64,000 bases of DNA, from NCBI GenBank assembly GCA_036245525.1, contig BTPG01000003.1:211242070-211306069 (forward strand), given 5' to 3'. A model generated the notes under the pieces. The model saw only the letters and a program-made list of their open reading frames with translations, was not told the DNA's origin and made no database searches. Made by a program: the position numbers and the translations under genes. Numbering within the stretch: the stretch's first letter is position 1; every line of letters starts with the position of its first letter. This document shows positions 62,645 to 64,000 of this stretch, one piece after another. The stretch comes from Semisulcospira habei. Its lineage: Eukaryota > Mollusca > Gastropoda > Semisulcospiridae.

Positions 62645-63180
62645 AGAGCATGCAGGTGAGCCAAGTACTTAGTATGATGTAGCTAGGTAAAGTCAACCTG
62701 CTTTCATACAAATTATAGCGAGACTGAAATTGTATCGTGAAGTTCTAGTTTTGTCACCATTTTCTCAAGCTTATAAAGTGAAATATAAAATAACGTAAAA
62801 ACTAAAACTTAGTCATGACAAATGACGTTTGACAAATCATTGACGCGCATGTCCTGTGCCCTTGTAGAACTCACTGACACATTGGCAGATTTGCGAGACT
62901 TTTTCAATAGGAGATAATTTAACATCAGAATTAGGTCAAAGACAAAAGGTAGAGACCATTGACAGCGAGGACAGCTCTCATATATAAGGGACTTTGTGGG
63001 TTATGGTTCATCCCATCTTGTCACTCTTGTGGTTCAAGTTTTTTTCAGGATGAGACTGACTAATAAAATGTAGCGGGGGAGACGATTTTAGCCCAGTGTT
63101 TCGGTACAGTGGCACATATTTTCCCCAGCACACCCACAGACTCAGAAGCTGGTGACACAGCTATGTGTTAAGAGGGAGTA
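62645..63180. other. Intergenic sequence, nothing recognised
   Basis: AT-rich, no hairpin element and no supported ORF. Confidence 0.5.
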
Positions 63181-63185
63181 TGTCG

Positions 63186-63238
63186 GCCAATCAGCGCGAG
63201 GCACGCTGAACACACTCTTAAGAGTGAGTATAAATAGC
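63186..63238 (+). promoter_or_regulatory. Possible core promoter, CCAAT plus TATA
   Basis: GGCCAATCAGCG at 63185-63196 and GAGTATAAATAGCGG at 63225-63239, spaced about 40 bp as in compact polymerase II promoters. The downstream ATG (63279) opens only a 55-codon frame, MHKKQNIFIASKC onwards, that I do not recognise. Real promoter or chance is open. Confidence 0.35.
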
Positions 63239-63449
63239 GGGTGCCTAGCTAAAGGCTTCCCTACACAGAGAAACAAAATGCACAAGAAACAAAACATTTT
63301 CATTGCATCAAAATGCCTCCTCTGCACACGCAGAAACGCGGTGAAAATTCATTTCGATTGGTACAAGGGAAGTAACTCTTCACTGACACATGCTCTGGTT
63401 TGTATCGGTGGATATCGGGTCATATTTCTGACTACTGACGCTTAAAAAC

Positions 63450-64000
63450 TAAACATATAAGACATGTGTGCCTTCACTTGCACAATTAAAGTGAACTGCT
63501 GACCATATTGAATAACCGAAAGCGCTTTTGAATGCGTAAACAAGGCTGGTTCAAGTGAATCGAGGATGCCGGCTTCTCGAAGCGATAGCCGCCATTGTGT
63601 AGGCGGCTTCGCAGAGCAGCCGATGAAAGTGGGGTTTAGAAAACGGACCTAAAATCATATTTTGGTAGTACTTTAGTGATGATACTTGATAGATTTCATT
63701 TCGAAAATGATTTCTCCGCTTAAATCTTACAGAATCGTGCGTCACATCACGCAATTCTAGCCATAATAGACCTGACTCCACGGCATCGCTTTACCGTTGC
63801 TATCCTCAGTGTTTGGGCTGGAATGACGTCAGATTGGCATGTGACCGAGCGGACGGCGCTGATTGGGCGACGGTTAAAATGTTTCGGTGAAATGTTTTGC
63901 GAATAGGGACATGTTCTATTTCGTGAAATGTGTTGTTTCGCATTTCGTGAAACAGTGAAATGTTGGAGAAATGTCTGAAATGCGGACATTTCGACAAAAT
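63450..64000. other. Window edge, nothing recognised
   Basis: Contains a CRE-like TGACGTCA near 63824 followed by GATTGGC, and near-repeats of GAAATGTTT at the end. No exon supported. Confidence 0.4.

Noticed and set aside
63152..63445. 97-codon plus-strand frame
   Set aside because: The first ATG is upstream of the TATA-like box and no homology is recognised; kept only as part of the promoter note.

Overview
This is a eukaryotic, intron-rich, extremely repeat-dense window. It holds one recognisable host gene, a complete ceramide kinase (CERK) on the minus strand: 13 coding exons between 61186 and 32244 whose splice phases all agree and give a 586-residue protein. The gene structure, the tRNA-headed SINEs, the RTE, CR1/L2-like and DIRS retroelements and the many microsatellites fit a marine invertebrate, most likely a mollusc. 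That placement is inference from style, not proof.

Layout. 1-32 kb has no host gene that I can support. It contains a 5'-truncated LINE with a 131-bp target duplication (0.6-2.6 kb), an inverted repeat pair (0.1-0.6 and 9.5-9.8 kb), SINEs (one folded back on itself), a (GA)n higher-order array (8.4-9.4 kb), a cluster of hairpins (9.9-10.7 kb), long foldbacks (13.2-13.7 and 16.8-17.3 kb), a 42-bp minisatellite (17.4-18.9 kb) and a second LINE copy set between (TA)n tracts (21.8-23.6 kb). 32-61 kb is CERK. Its introns carry a nearly intact 3.3-kb RTE element, a 5-kb DIRS tyrosine-recombinase retroelement starting about 28 bp from a splice donor, and a 3-kb DIRS-related GC-rich insertion. 61.2-64 kb is the CERK upstream region, with a LINE fragment and a possible CCAAT/TATA promoter.

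The dominant theme is a swarm of short elements with a near-perfect hairpin core. The best-bounded ones begin TTAACCC and end GGGTTAA, as expected for non-autonomous piggyBac-like elements with TTAA target duplications. At least three families share this design: A, core CAAGAGGCATAGATCCTCAT; B, core CAAGGGTAGTGCCAGATTAG; C, about 70-100 bp, TTAACCCTTTGACTGTCGG. Families D, E and F are further hairpins without proven TTAA ends. Within one copy the two arms match even where that copy differs from its relatives, so variants are mirrored. Retroelements repeatedly sit in the hairpin loops, and two 41-42-bp minisatellites appear to be expansions of single foldback arms. I regard this self-correcting, insertion-attracting and array-seeding hairpin system as the most interesting content.

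Splice joins were checked by codon phase and by resemblance to the ceramide kinase family, not by transcripts. Repeat boundaries were read by eye, and most repeat ends are good to about 5-20 bp.
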